A stretch of DNA of 48,826 nt from CAYWNK01 sp047639615 (GTDB taxonomy: Bacteria; Planctomycetota; UBA1135; GCA-002686595), in contig JBLIOL010000003.1 in assembly GCA_047639615.1 (NCBI GenBank), forward strand, positions 1-48,826, read 5' to 3'. The position numbers and the translations under genes were made by a program. A model generated the notes under the pieces. That model saw nothing but the letters and a program-made list of their open reading frames with translations, ran no database searches and was not told where the DNA came from. Shown here in pieces: positions 8,701 through 17,300 of this stretch; within the stretch, counting starts at the first letter, position 1, and each line of letters opens with the position of its first letter.

Positions 8701-8836
8701 CTTCACTTCAGTGAAGGCAAGCGGTGGCCCATCGGCCTGCCGTGCTCGAGGAGCCGGAGGACGTGCACGGAACCCAAGCGGGTTCCGAGCGATTGATCGG
8801 GCTCGTCGAGTTCCCCCCTTCTGGGGTTCCGAGCGA
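8701..8836 (+). promoter_or_regulatory. Structured leader of the RRM gene with a direct repeat and competing stems
   Basis: A hairpin CTTCAC-TTCA-GTGAAG lies at 8701-8716. A second hairpin, GGAACCC-AAGC-GGGTTCC, lies at 8769-8786. The 13-mer GGGTTCCGAGCGA occurs twice (8780-8792 and 8824-8836), so GGAACCC at 8769 can pair with either copy. The downstream copy can instead join a CCCC-TTCT-GGGG stem (8815-8826). Mutually exclusive pairings just upstream of an RNA-binding-protein gene fit autoregulation or temperature sensing; this is inference. Confidence 0.45.
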
Positions 8837-8864
8837 CCCTTGAGACACTTGACTAGAAAAGAAA

Positions 8865-9242
8865 ATGGGTAAAAGAATCTTCGTCGGCAATCTGTCCTAC
8901 GACACCGACACCGACAGCCTCCGCACCGCCTTTGAAGAAGGCGGTCGCACCGTGACCGACGTCCACATCATGGTTGATCGTGACACCGGTCGCCCCCGGG
9001 GCTTCGGCTTCGTAGAGATGTCCAACGAGTCTGAGGCGCAAGAAGCCATCCAGGCAATGGACGGCCAGATGGTCGACGGACGCCCCCTGCGCGTTAACGA
9101 GGCACAAGAACGTCGTCCCCGCCCGAGCGGCGGCGGTGGTGGCGGCGGCGGCGGCTACGGCGGCGGCGACGGCGGCGGTGGCGGCGGCGGCGGCTACGGC
9201 GGCGGCGGCGGTGGTGGCGGCGGCGATCGCGACCGCTTCTAA
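8865..9242 (+). CDS. Glycine-rich RRM RNA-binding protein
   Basis: A 125-residue single-RRM protein. RNP2 is IFVGNL (residues 5-10) and RNP1 is RGFGFVEM (45-52), both with the aromatic residues that stack on RNA. The C-terminal ~45 residues are almost entirely Gly with spaced Tyr/Asp (repeats of GGGGGGYGGG), ending GGDRDRF. This is the architecture of bacterial and cyanobacterial cold-responsive RNA-binding proteins and plant GRPs, which act as RNA chaperones in the cytoplasm. The glycine tail is encoded by a GGC/GGT microsatellite-like tract that could vary by slippage. It is monocistronic: a structured leader precedes it and a strong terminator lies 20 nt after the stop. Confidence 0.95.
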   Translation: MGKRIFVGNLSYDTDTDSLRTAFEEGGRTVTDVHIMVDRDTGRPRGFGFVEMSNESEAQEAIQAMDGQMVDGRPLRVNEAQERRPRPSGGGGGGGGGYGGGDGGGGGGGGYGGGGGGGGGDRDRF

Positions 9243-9262
9243 GCAACCGACCCCAAACCACA

Positions 9263-9307
9263 ACTCGGCCCGTGGCGTCTTCTGACGCCGCGGGCCGAGT
9301 TCGTTTA
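9263..9307 (+). terminator. Rho-independent terminator after the RRM gene
   Basis: An 18-bp stem (9263-9280 with 9285-9302, one G-U wobble) closes a 4-nt TTCT loop and is followed by CGTTT. It begins 20 nt after the stop of the RRM gene and is the strongest terminator in this half of the window. It isolates that gene from the glucan operon downstream. Confidence 0.88.
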
Positions 9308-9454
9308 CGGCCAAAATCGATGCCGGAGAGCGTCAAGGTTGCAGGATTGAACCCCTGGTACAGGACTCGCGGGATCGGCCCATGCCGCCCATGACTCCGA
9401 GGCGCAGCAAAGCTACAAAGTGGGGTGGTAACTCTCCTGCCGAACGCCTCTTCG

Positions 9455-11521
9455 ATGCCCACCACGACCCTGAGCAATGACGCCGCGGATACATCCCGCG
9501 ACGCAGCTGCTAGCTCCCCCCTACGCCTCGATCGCCAGCAGTGCCTGCGCCTGAACCAGACTCTCAATCGCGAGTGGTGGGAGTGCGATGGCTTGGGCGG
9601 TTACGCGAGCTCCACGGCCCTGCTTTGCCCGAGCCGGCGCTACCACGGACTGCTGGTGGCACCCGCTCCGGGATGCGGCGTCGACCCCCTTGAGCGCTTC
9701 GTGTTTCTGTCGCGCTTCGAGGAAGAACTATGCGGTCCCACACGCAGCTTCCCGCTCTCCAACGGTCGCTACGAAGGCGTGTACGCCCCCGAGGGTTTCC
9801 AGGCCATCCAGGACTTCACAGCTCAACCCTGCCCGACCTGGACCTATCGCTTCGGCACGGCCGTAGTCAGGCGCTCGATCATGCTGCCGCGCGGCTCGCA
9901 CACGGTGCTTGTGCGCTACAGCCTGGAGGGCGGGCCCGAGGCCGGCCTCGAGCTTGGTCTGCGGCCCCTGCTGGCCTTCCGCAGTAGCCACGAGCTGACC
10001 TCCGAAAACGTAGACCTCAATCCGCGCGTGCGACGCTTGGAGCACGGCAATCTGGAGTTTCGCCCCTACGGCGCCCTGCCCCCCATGCGCATGGGCCTCG
10101 GCCCGAGCACGAGCGAATTCCGCGCCGACCCCGTCTGGTACCGAGGCATCGAGTACGCAGCCGATCAGCGCCGCGGCTTCGAGGCCCGCGAAGACCTCTT
10201 CTCTCCCGGCGTGATCAGCGTCCCCCTGGTGTCCGGCAGCTCGGTAGTTGTCGCCGCTTCCATGGACACTCTGCCCCAGTCCCCCGAGGACCTTTGGCAA
10301 GCGGAGCTGGCCCGCCGTGAAGACGCCCAAGCGTATGCCCTACGCCATGCCCGCGGCAACACCTTGCTGGCTGACCTCGAGCAGGCTGCTGAGAGCTTCC
10401 TCTACCACGACCCCGCCGGACGCCCGGGCGTTCTAGCCGGCCTGCCCTGGTTCGGAGAATGGGGCCGCGACACCTTCATCGCCCTGCCCGGCTTGACCCT
10501 CTATCGCGGCCGTGCGGATCGCAGCTTGGCCGTGCTCGAGGGCGCGCTGCCTTTTCTCAAAGAGGGCCTGCTTCCGAACATCTTCGACGCCACGCCCGAG
10601 CTCAGCCAATACGGATCCGCCGACGCCGCGCTCTGGTTCGCACGCGCGGTCCAGCTACACCAGCGTGCTACCCACCACACCGGCCTGGTGTGTTCGCGTT
10701 TCCGCGTGCCCTTGACCGAGATCGCCGAGGCTTACCTCGCTGGCACTTCCCTAGGTATCGCGGTTGATGGAGCAGGCCTGCTGCTCGCCGGCGACGAGAA
10801 TCAAAACGTCACCTGGATGGACGCGCGTACGGGTGGCATTCCGGTCACGCCGCGACACGGCCGTCCGGTGGAGCTCAACGCACTCTGGTATCAGCTGCAG
10901 ATGTACCTGTCCGAGCTGGCGGACCTGGACATGGATCGCACCGTTGCCAAGCTTTGGCGCGCTCGCGCCGAGCGCACAGGCCAAGCCTTCATGGAGCAAT
11001 TCTGGAACGCGAAGTTGGGCTACCTGGCCGACACTGTGCAGGACTCCCCCAGCGGTGCGGATTATTCGATTCGACCCAACGCGGTGCTGGCCGCCAGTTT
11101 CGAATACTCCCCGCTCTCGCGCGCGGAGCGCGGTGACATCGTTCAGCGCGCGCTGGACGAACTGCTCACCCCGCGTGGACTGCGCACCCTCTCGCCTTAC
11201 GATCCGCGCTACATCGGCCGCTACGCTGGTGGACCCGAGGAACGCGACGCGGCCTACCACCAGGGCAGCGCCTGGCCTTGGCTGCTAGGGCCCTTGACCG
11301 AGGCTACCCTGCGCGCCTTCCCCGCCAATGGCCCGCGCGTGCGCAAGCTCGCCGAAGCCGTGCGCGGCATAGCCAACCACCTGCCCGAGCACGGCATGGG
11401 CCAGGTCTCCGAACTCTTCGACGGCGATGCCCCACACCGCCCCGGCGGCACGCCCGCTCAAGCTTGGAGCGTGGCGGAAGTGTTGCGCGCCTTGACCATG
11501 CTCCAGGAGCGCGGTGCATGA
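9455..11521 (+). CDS. Glycogen debranching enzyme (GH133-type amylo-alpha-1,6-glucosidase)
   Basis: A 688-residue cytoplasmic enzyme expected to hydrolyse alpha-1,6 branch points in glycogen. The N-terminal ~290 residues form the GDE_N-type beta domain (LNREWWECDGLGGYASSTA, RRYHGLLVAP). The C-terminal ~390 residues form the catalytic (alpha/alpha)6 barrel, with PWFGEWGRDTFIALPGLTL, DADASLWF-like SADAALWFARAVQ, TWMDARTGGIPVTPRHGRPVELNALWY, SIRPNAVLAAS and YHQGSAWPWLLGP. These are the canonical motifs of the bacterial/archaeal family. A GTG at 9425 is also in frame, but ATG 9455 is preferred. The stop overlaps the next gene's start (ATGA), so the two are translationally coupled. It heads the glucan operon and is separated from the upstream gene by a terminator. 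Confidence 0.93.
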   Translation: MPTTTLSNDAADTSRDAAASSPLRLDRQQCLRLNQTLNREWWECDGLGGYASSTALLCPSRRYHGLLVAPAPGCGVDPLERFVFLSRFEEELCGPTRSFPLSNGRYEGVYAPEGFQAIQDFTAQPCPTWTYRFGTAVVRRSIMLPRGSHTVLVRYSLEGGPEAGLELGLRPLLAFRSSHELTSENVDLNPRVRRLEHGNLEFRPYGALPPMRMGLGPSTSEFRADPVWYRGIEYAADQRRGFEAREDLFSPGVISVPLVSGSSVVVAASMDTLPQSPEDLWQAELARREDAQAYALRHARGNTLLADLEQAAESFLYHDPAGRPGVLAGLPWFGEWGRDTFIALPGLTLYRGRADRSLAVLEGALPFLKEGLLPNIFDATPELSQYGSADAALWFARAVQLHQRATHHTGLVCSRFRVPLTEIAEAYLAGTSLGIAVDGAGLLLAGDENQNVTWMDARTGGIPVTPRHGRPVELNALWYQLQMYLSELADLDMDRTVAKLWRARAERTGQAFMEQFWNAKLGYLADTVQDSPSGADYSIRPNAVLAASFEYSPLSRAERGDIVQRALDELLTPRGLRTLSPYDPRYIGRYAGGPEERDAAYHQGSAWPWLLGPLTEATLRAFPANGPRVRKLAEAVRGIANHLPEHGMGQVSELFDGDAPHRPGGTPAQAWSVAEVLRALTMLQERGA

Positions 11522-13020
11522 AGGTGCTCATGCTCGGCTGGGAATTCCCACCGCACATCTCCGGCGGACTCGGCACCGCGTGTCATGGAATCTGCGCAGG
11601 GCTCTCGAAGGCCGGCGTGGACGTGACCTTTGTGGTGCCGCGCGCCTTCGGAGGGGAACGCGCTCCGGGCACGCGGGTGGTCGGCGCCAACCAAGTACGC
11701 CTGCATGCGGACGACGGGCCTCGGGTAGAACCGCCCCTACTTACGGCGCCGCCGGCGCCCCTACCGCCTGAGGCTCGCGAGCGCATGCTCGGTTCTGCGG
11801 GCAAGGCTTGCGTGCAACGCATCCTCGTGGACAGCTTCCTCTCGCCCTACCTGAACGAAGCCAGCTACGACGCGCGGCTCGACGCTAGCTTGGGCTGCGG
11901 CACGGACCGTCCGGATCACAGCGGACTCGCTACCGAAGGGCCCCTGGCGGGCCGCGTTTCAGCGCTGCCGCCCAGCTGGGATGCGCAGGGCTGGCAGGGC
12001 TGGGCGCAAACGGTTGCCGATACGGTCAGCGAGCACATGCACACGCCCGCACCCAGACAGAGCTTGCCCAGCGGACCCGAAAAGCTGGCCTTCTCTGGCG
12101 GCTATGGTGAGCACCTCTTCGAAGAGGTTGCGCGCTACGCCCGCGTGGTCGCAACCTTGGCCGCGAGCCAGTCCTTTGACTTGGTCCACGGCCATGACTG
12201 GATGACCGCGCCCGCCGCAATCGCCGCGTCCCGCGTGCAGAACAAGCCGCTGGTCATGCACGCCCATGCGCTCGAGCGCGACCGCAGCGGCGATGCTCCC
12301 GACGTTCGGGTGCAAGCGCTGGAGGCACTGGGCCTGCGCGCCGCCGACCGCGCCGTGTGCGTCAGCCACTTCACTCAAGCACAAGTGCAGAAGGCCTACG
12401 CCGTCCCCGAGGATCGTCTGCGCGTGTTGCATAACGCAGTAGCCCAGAAGCCTACGCGCGCACGAACGCTAACCAAGCGCGGCGTCGCCGGCCCCTTGGT
12501 GCTCTTCCTCGGGCGGGTCACCATGCAGAAAGGCCCCGAGTACTTCCTGCACGCCGCCGCGCGGGTGGTGAGCCAACGGCCGGACGTGACCTTCGTGCTT
12601 TCCGGCAGCGGCGACATGCTGCCGCGCATGGTCGAGCTGTCCGCGCGCTTGGGCCTTGCCCAGCACGTGCACTTCACCGGCTTCCTGCGCGGCGACGATG
12701 TGGAACGCATGTACTCCCAAGCGGACCTCTACGTGATGCCTTCGGTTTCTGAGCCCTTCGGCATCACGCCTCTCGAAGCGATGGCTCTAGACGTGCCGGT
12801 GATCATGTCCAAGCAGAGCGGCGTCTCCGAAGTGATCGATCACGCGCTCAAGGTGGACTTCTGGGACACGGAAGAACTCGCCAATCAGATCCTCGCCGTA
12901 ATTACCTACGGCCCCCTGCGCGAGACCCTCGTGGACCACGGTCGGGCGGAGATCCAAGGTATGCGCTGGGATGTGCGCGGTGAAGCTCTGCGCAAGATCT
13001 ACGAGGAGCTGATGGCATGA
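11518..13020 (+). CDS. GT4-type glycosyltransferase of the glucan operon
   Basis: A 500-residue GT-B glycosyltransferase. The N-terminus MKVLMLGWEFPPHISGGLGTACHG is the acceptor-side motif of glycogen-synthase-like GT4/GT5 enzymes. The C-terminal Rossmann domain has VLFLGRVTMQKGPEYFLHA and the donor-binding E-x7-E motif EPFGITPLE (E412 and E420). Residues ~85-190 are an unusual Pro/Ala-rich insertion with little recognisable sequence. Start and stop overlap both neighbours by 4 nt (ATGA), so it is a core member of the operon. It may prime or elongate alpha-1,4-glucan or make maltose-1-phosphate-like products; donor and acceptor cannot be read from sequence. It is not a canonical GlgA because the KTGG-type N-terminus is absent. 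Confidence 0.88.
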   Translation: MKVLMLGWEFPPHISGGLGTACHGICAGLSKAGVDVTFVVPRAFGGERAPGTRVVGANQVRLHADDGPRVEPPLLTAPPAPLPPEARERMLGSAGKACVQRILVDSFLSPYLNEASYDARLDASLGCGTDRPDHSGLATEGPLAGRVSALPPSWDAQGWQGWAQTVADTVSEHMHTPAPRQSLPSGPEKLAFSGGYGEHLFEEVARYARVVATLAASQSFDLVHGHDWMTAPAAIAASRVQNKPLVMHAHALERDRSGDAPDVRVQALEALGLRAADRAVCVSHFTQAQVQKAYAVPEDRLRVLHNAVAQKPTRARTLTKRGVAGPLVLFLGRVTMQKGPEYFLHAAARVVSQRPDVTFVLSGSGDMLPRMVELSARLGLAQHVHFTGFLRGDDVERMYSQADLYVMPSVSEPFGITPLEAMALDVPVIMSKQSGVSEVIDHALKVDFWDTEELANQILAVITYGPLRETLVDHGRAEIQGMRWDVRGEALRKIYEELMA

Positions 13021-14273
13021 CGCACGTGGACGATTCGCGCCCCACATCGGTGGTCTTCTACTTCCAAGTGCACCAGCCCTATAGGTTGCGGCACTTTAGC
13101 TTCTTCGACATCGGTAAGCACACGGACCTCAATCCCGGCGAACTCTACTTCGACGACGACGAGAACGAGCGCATCGTGCAGCGCGTGGCGAAGAAGTGCT
13201 ACCTGCCCATGACGGCGCTGCTGCAGCGCCTGTGCGAAGAGCACGACGGCCGCTTCCGCTGCGCCTTCTCAATCTCCGGCACGGCGCTCTCGCAGTTTGA
13301 GCGTTGGTCGCCTGAGACGCTGAAGGCCTTTCAGGACCTCGCGGAAACGGGCTGCGTGGAGTTTTTGGCAGAGACCAGCCACCACTCCCTCGCCAGCCTT
13401 GAGAGCGAGGATGAGTTCCGCGCCCAGGTGCGCTCCCACACCGCGCGCATCGAAGAGCTCTTCGGCACGCGTCCCACGAGCTTCCGCAATACGGAGCTGG
13501 TGACCTCCAACCACATCGCATGCATGGCCGAGGAGGAGGGCTTCGCGACCATCATGGCCGAGGGCGCGGACCACCTGCTAGGTTGGCGCAGCCCGCACCT
13601 GCTCTACCGTCCCGAAGAGACCGTGCGCATCAGCACCCAGCTGCGCTCCTACAGTTTCTCGGACGACATCGCCTTCCGCTTTTCCAATCGCGAGTGGGCC
13701 GAGTGGCCGCTCTCCGCGCCGCGCTTCGCGAGCTGGCTCGAGGAGCTCCCGGCCGAGGACGAGATCGTCGGTCTCTACATGGACTTCGAGACCTTCGGCG
13801 AGCACCAGTGGGCCGATACGGGCATCTTCGAGTTCATGGAGAAGCTCCCCGAGCAGATCCTGGCCAGCGGTCGCTTCGAGTTCCACACGCCCGCCCAGGT
13901 GGCGGCCGAGCGCGACTGCATGGCGCGCCTGGACATCCCGGAGCCCGTGTCCTGGGCCGACGCCGAGCGGGACCTAACCGCCTGGCTCGACAACCCCATG
14001 CAGCGTGCAGCCCACAAAGCGGTCTACGAGCTCAGGGAGGCTGCTACAGCAGCGGCCGATGCTGGCGAGGCCCATATTCTGGAAACCTGGCGTCGACTCT
14101 CCACCTCGGACCACTTCTACTACATGTGCACGAAGTTCTTCTCCGATGGGGACGTGCACAAGTACTTCTCTCCATACGCCACCCCCCACGACGCCTACAT
14201 CGCGCTGATGAACGTGCTCGGGGATTTCCGCCGCCGACTCGGCCTGGAAGCTCTCCCCCCGGCACCCCATTAG
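13017..14273 (+). CDS. GH57 family alpha-amylase-type glycoside hydrolase
   Basis: The 418-residue enzyme starts VVFYFQVHQPYRLRHFSFF, where HQPYR is GH57 conserved region 1. FRNTELVTSN holds the likely nucleophile E160, and LYMDFETFGEHQW holds the likely acid/base D256. It is shorter than GH57 branching enzymes (typically >500 residues) and resembles the archaeal-type GH57 alpha-amylase group. It would cleave or transfer alpha-1,4-glucan in the cytoplasm, since no signal peptide is present. It overlaps the upstream glycosyltransferase by ATGA and is followed after 48 nt by the synthase-phosphorylase fusion. Branching activity is possible but not shown. Confidence 0.92.
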   Translation: MTHVDDSRPTSVVFYFQVHQPYRLRHFSFFDIGKHTDLNPGELYFDDDENERIVQRVAKKCYLPMTALLQRLCEEHDGRFRCAFSISGTALSQFERWSPETLKAFQDLAETGCVEFLAETSHHSLASLESEDEFRAQVRSHTARIEELFGTRPTSFRNTELVTSNHIACMAEEEGFATIMAEGADHLLGWRSPHLLYRPEETVRISTQLRSYSFSDDIAFRFSNREWAEWPLSAPRFASWLEELPAEDEIVGLYMDFETFGEHQWADTGIFEFMEKLPEQILASGRFEFHTPAQVAAERDCMARLDIPEPVSWADAERDLTAWLDNPMQRAAHKAVYELREAATAAADAGEAHILETWRRLSTSDHFYYMCTKFFSDGDVHKYFSPYATPHDAYIALMNVLGDFRRRLGLEALPPAPH

Positions 14274-14290
14274 CGCGCGCTTCGTACCCC

Positions 14291-14307
14291 GGCACCTGCA
14301 CGGTGCC
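14291..14307 (+). promoter_or_regulatory. Intercistronic hairpin before the synthase-phosphorylase gene
   Basis: GGCACC and GGTGCC form a perfect 6-bp stem around a 5-nt TGCAC loop in the only non-overlapping gap of the glucan operon. It ends 14 nt before the ATG at 14322. There is no U-tract, so it is more likely an RNA-stability or translation-modulating hairpin than a terminator. Confidence 0.45.
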
Positions 14308-14321
14308 ACCCCCGCGCCACA

Positions 14322-17300
14322 ATGACGTTCCATCTGTTCGAGGTCTCCTGGGAAACTTGCAACAAGCTCGGCGGTGTCCACACCGTCATCTCCAGCAAGG
14401 CACGCACTCTGGTTGAGAAACTCGGTGATCGCTATGTGGCCATCGGCCCCATGCTGCTGGATGAGGAGGGTCGCGAATCGACCTTTGAGGAAGTGACCGG
14501 CCACGATGCCTTCCGAGCAGCCTGCCGCAAGCGCGGACTCAGTACGCGCGTGGGTCGCTGGTCCGCTGGCGGCGGCGCGCTCACAATCCTCGTGGGCTAC
14601 TCCGAGCTGTACAAGCACAAGGACGACGTGCTCTCGGCCCTGTGGGAGGACTACTCCGTGGACTCGATCCACGGCAGTTTCGACTACGTGGAGCCGGTGC
14701 TCTTTGGCCATGCAGCAGCCATCGCCATCGAGGAGTGGTGGCGACTCACTGGCGAGCCCCAAGGCGGCGCCGCTGTGGCGCAGTTCCATGAGTGGACCAG
14801 TGCTTCCGGTCTCCTGCACTTGCACCGCGACAGCCAGGGCATCGGGACCATCTTCACCTCCCACGCCACCATCCTGGGTCGCTCGCTCAGCGATGGCGGT
14901 AAGAGCATGACGGAGGCCCTCGATGGGCGCAGCCCCAGCGAGGCCGCCGAGGACGTCGGCATCGCCGCCAAGCACTCCCTCGAGAACGCTGCCATCCGCG
15001 AGGCCGATGTCTTCACCACGGTATCGAGCGTGACCGCCGCGGAGGCCGAATTGATCCACGAGCGCAAGGCCGAGCCGGTGCTACCCAACGGGCTCGACCT
15101 GGACTTGCTCGATAGCTTGACCGACGCGCCCAATCGCGCCGAGGTGCGCGCACGTCTAGCACGCGTGGCTGGCGCCCTGGTGGGTGAGGACGTGGCTGAC
15201 GCTGCCTTCCTCGCGATTTCCGGGCGCTACGAGTTCCACAACAAGGGGCTCGATGTATTGCTCACCGCCGTAGCAGCACTCGAAGGTCAGCCGGGCCGCC
15301 GAGTGGTGCTCTTCGTGCTGATGCCGGCCGGCAGCTCGGTCATGACCCGCGACCTGCGCATGCGCATCCAAGGCGAGGCGGAGTGGGACGCTCCCCTGGG
15401 GCTCTCCACCCACGAGCTCTTCGACTCCGAGAGCGATCCACTGCATCAGCATTGCGCGGTGCTGGGCCTCTCCAATGCTCCGGGCAGCCGCGTCAAGATC
15501 GTTCAGGTCCCGGCCTATCTCCCCGACGGCGGCCAGCTAGACATGGGCTACGAGTCCGTGCTCGGCGCCATGGAGCTCGCCTGCTTCCCCTCCGCCTACG
15601 AGCCCTGGGGCTACACGCCGGCCGAAGCCATCGGCGTGGGCGTACCGACCCTGACCACGGACTGCGCGGGCTTCGCCAAGTGGGCCCAGGAGCAAGGCCT
15701 CGGTAGCGCCGACGGCATTCACATCATCGCCCGCGAACGCCGCAGCGACGACCAGGTGGCCAGTGATATCACCGTCGCCATCGAAGGCGCCCTCGCCAGC
15801 GAACGCCCCGGCGGCGAGCTGCGCGAGGCCTGTCGTGCAGCGGCGGGACGCCTCTCTTGGAAGGAGCTCATCCAGCCTTACGAGCAAGCTTTCAGCCTGG
15901 CACAGGTCTGCGCCAAGGGGCGCGGTGGCGCGAGCTACTTCCCGCTCAAGTCCACGCCCATCCCGCCCAACGCTACCCACGACAGCGAGCCGCGCCTGAT
16001 GCGCTTTGATGCCTGCGCGAGCTTGCCCGGGCCCCTGGCCGGACTCTCGCGATTGGCGAGCAACCTGTGGTGGTGCTGGAACCCTGAAGCCAAGGCGCTC
16101 TTCCACGACATCTCGCCCAGGCTCTGGGCTGCCGTCGAGCAGAACCCCGTAGTCTTCCTGCGCCAGGCTTGGCCCGCGGATCTGGAGCAGATCGCTAAGA
16201 ACTCCGAGTACCTCGCGCGTCTGGAGGCAGTGCTCGCGCGCTTCGATGAATACATGGCGGAGACCGCGCGCACGGTGGACCACGAAGACACCCCGGCCGT
16301 GAGCCCCAGCGCACCGATCGCGTACTTCTGCTTCGAGTTTGGCTTGCACCCCAGCCTGCCAATCTACTCCGGCGGCCTCGGCGTGCTCGCCGGCGACCAC
16401 CTGAAGTCCGCCAGTGACTGCAATCTGCCGCTGGTGGCCATGGGCCTCTTCTATCGCGGCGGCTACGTGCGCCAGCACCTGCTCGCTTCGGGCGAACAGC
16501 AGAACCTGGAGCGTCACAACGACCCTACGGACCTGCCGGTCAAGCTCTGTGTCGACGACCAGGGTAAGCCCGTGGAGGTCTCCATCCAACTGCCCACCGG
16601 CCCCGTGCGTCTGCAGGCCTTTGAGGTAAGCGTCGGTCGCGTGCGTTTGTTCCTGCTCGACTCGGATCTGGAGAGCAACCCTGAGGAGCTGCGCAGCCTG
16701 ACGCGCAGGCTCTACTCCGGTGATTCTGAACACCGCCTGCGCCAGGAGATCACCCTGGGCAAGGGCGGCGTGCGCATGCTGGCTGCCCTAGGCATCCAAC
16801 CCTCGGTCGTGCACATGAACGAGGGCCACGCAGGCTTCGCCGCCCTCGAGCGCGTGGCGACCCTCGTGCGCAAAGAGAATCTGACCTTCGCGGAGGCCAG
16901 CGAGGTCGTGCGCGCCGGCACGGTCTTCACCACGCACACGCCGGTGCCCGCCGGCCACGACGTCTTCGACGAGGAGCTCATCCGGCGCTACTTCACCGAC
17001 TCCGCTGGTTGGGTTGGCCTTCCGTGGGAAGCCTTCATGGCCCTCGGCTGCGACGCGCACGGGGAGAGCGGCTTCAACATGACCTACCTGTGCATGAACC
17101 TGGCCGCCTTTGTGAACGGCGTTGCCAAGAAGCACGGCGAGGTCAGCCGCGGTCTGCTGCACCCCTACTGGGCAGGCCTGCTCGAGAGCGAAGTGCCCGT
17201 GACCCACGTCACCAACGGCGTGCACCTACCGACCTGGACCGCTCCTGAAATCACCGCCTGCTTGGGCGTCGAAGGCCGCCACCCCGAGGGCAGCGACTTC

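Noticed and set aside
9127..9235. CRISPR-like or tandem repeat array
   Set aside because: The repeats are in-frame glycine codons with no spacers of regular length.
8853..9314. Minus-strand ORF with long alanine/threonine runs opposite the RRM gene
   Set aside because: It is the reverse complement of the GGC/GGT tract; the plus strand has complete RNP1 and RNP2 motifs.
15537..16733. A 398-codon minus-strand ORF opposite the synthase-phosphorylase fusion
   Set aside because: It is antisense to well-conserved GT3 and DUF3417/GT35 motifs and shows no domain of its own; long antisense ORFs are common at this GC content.
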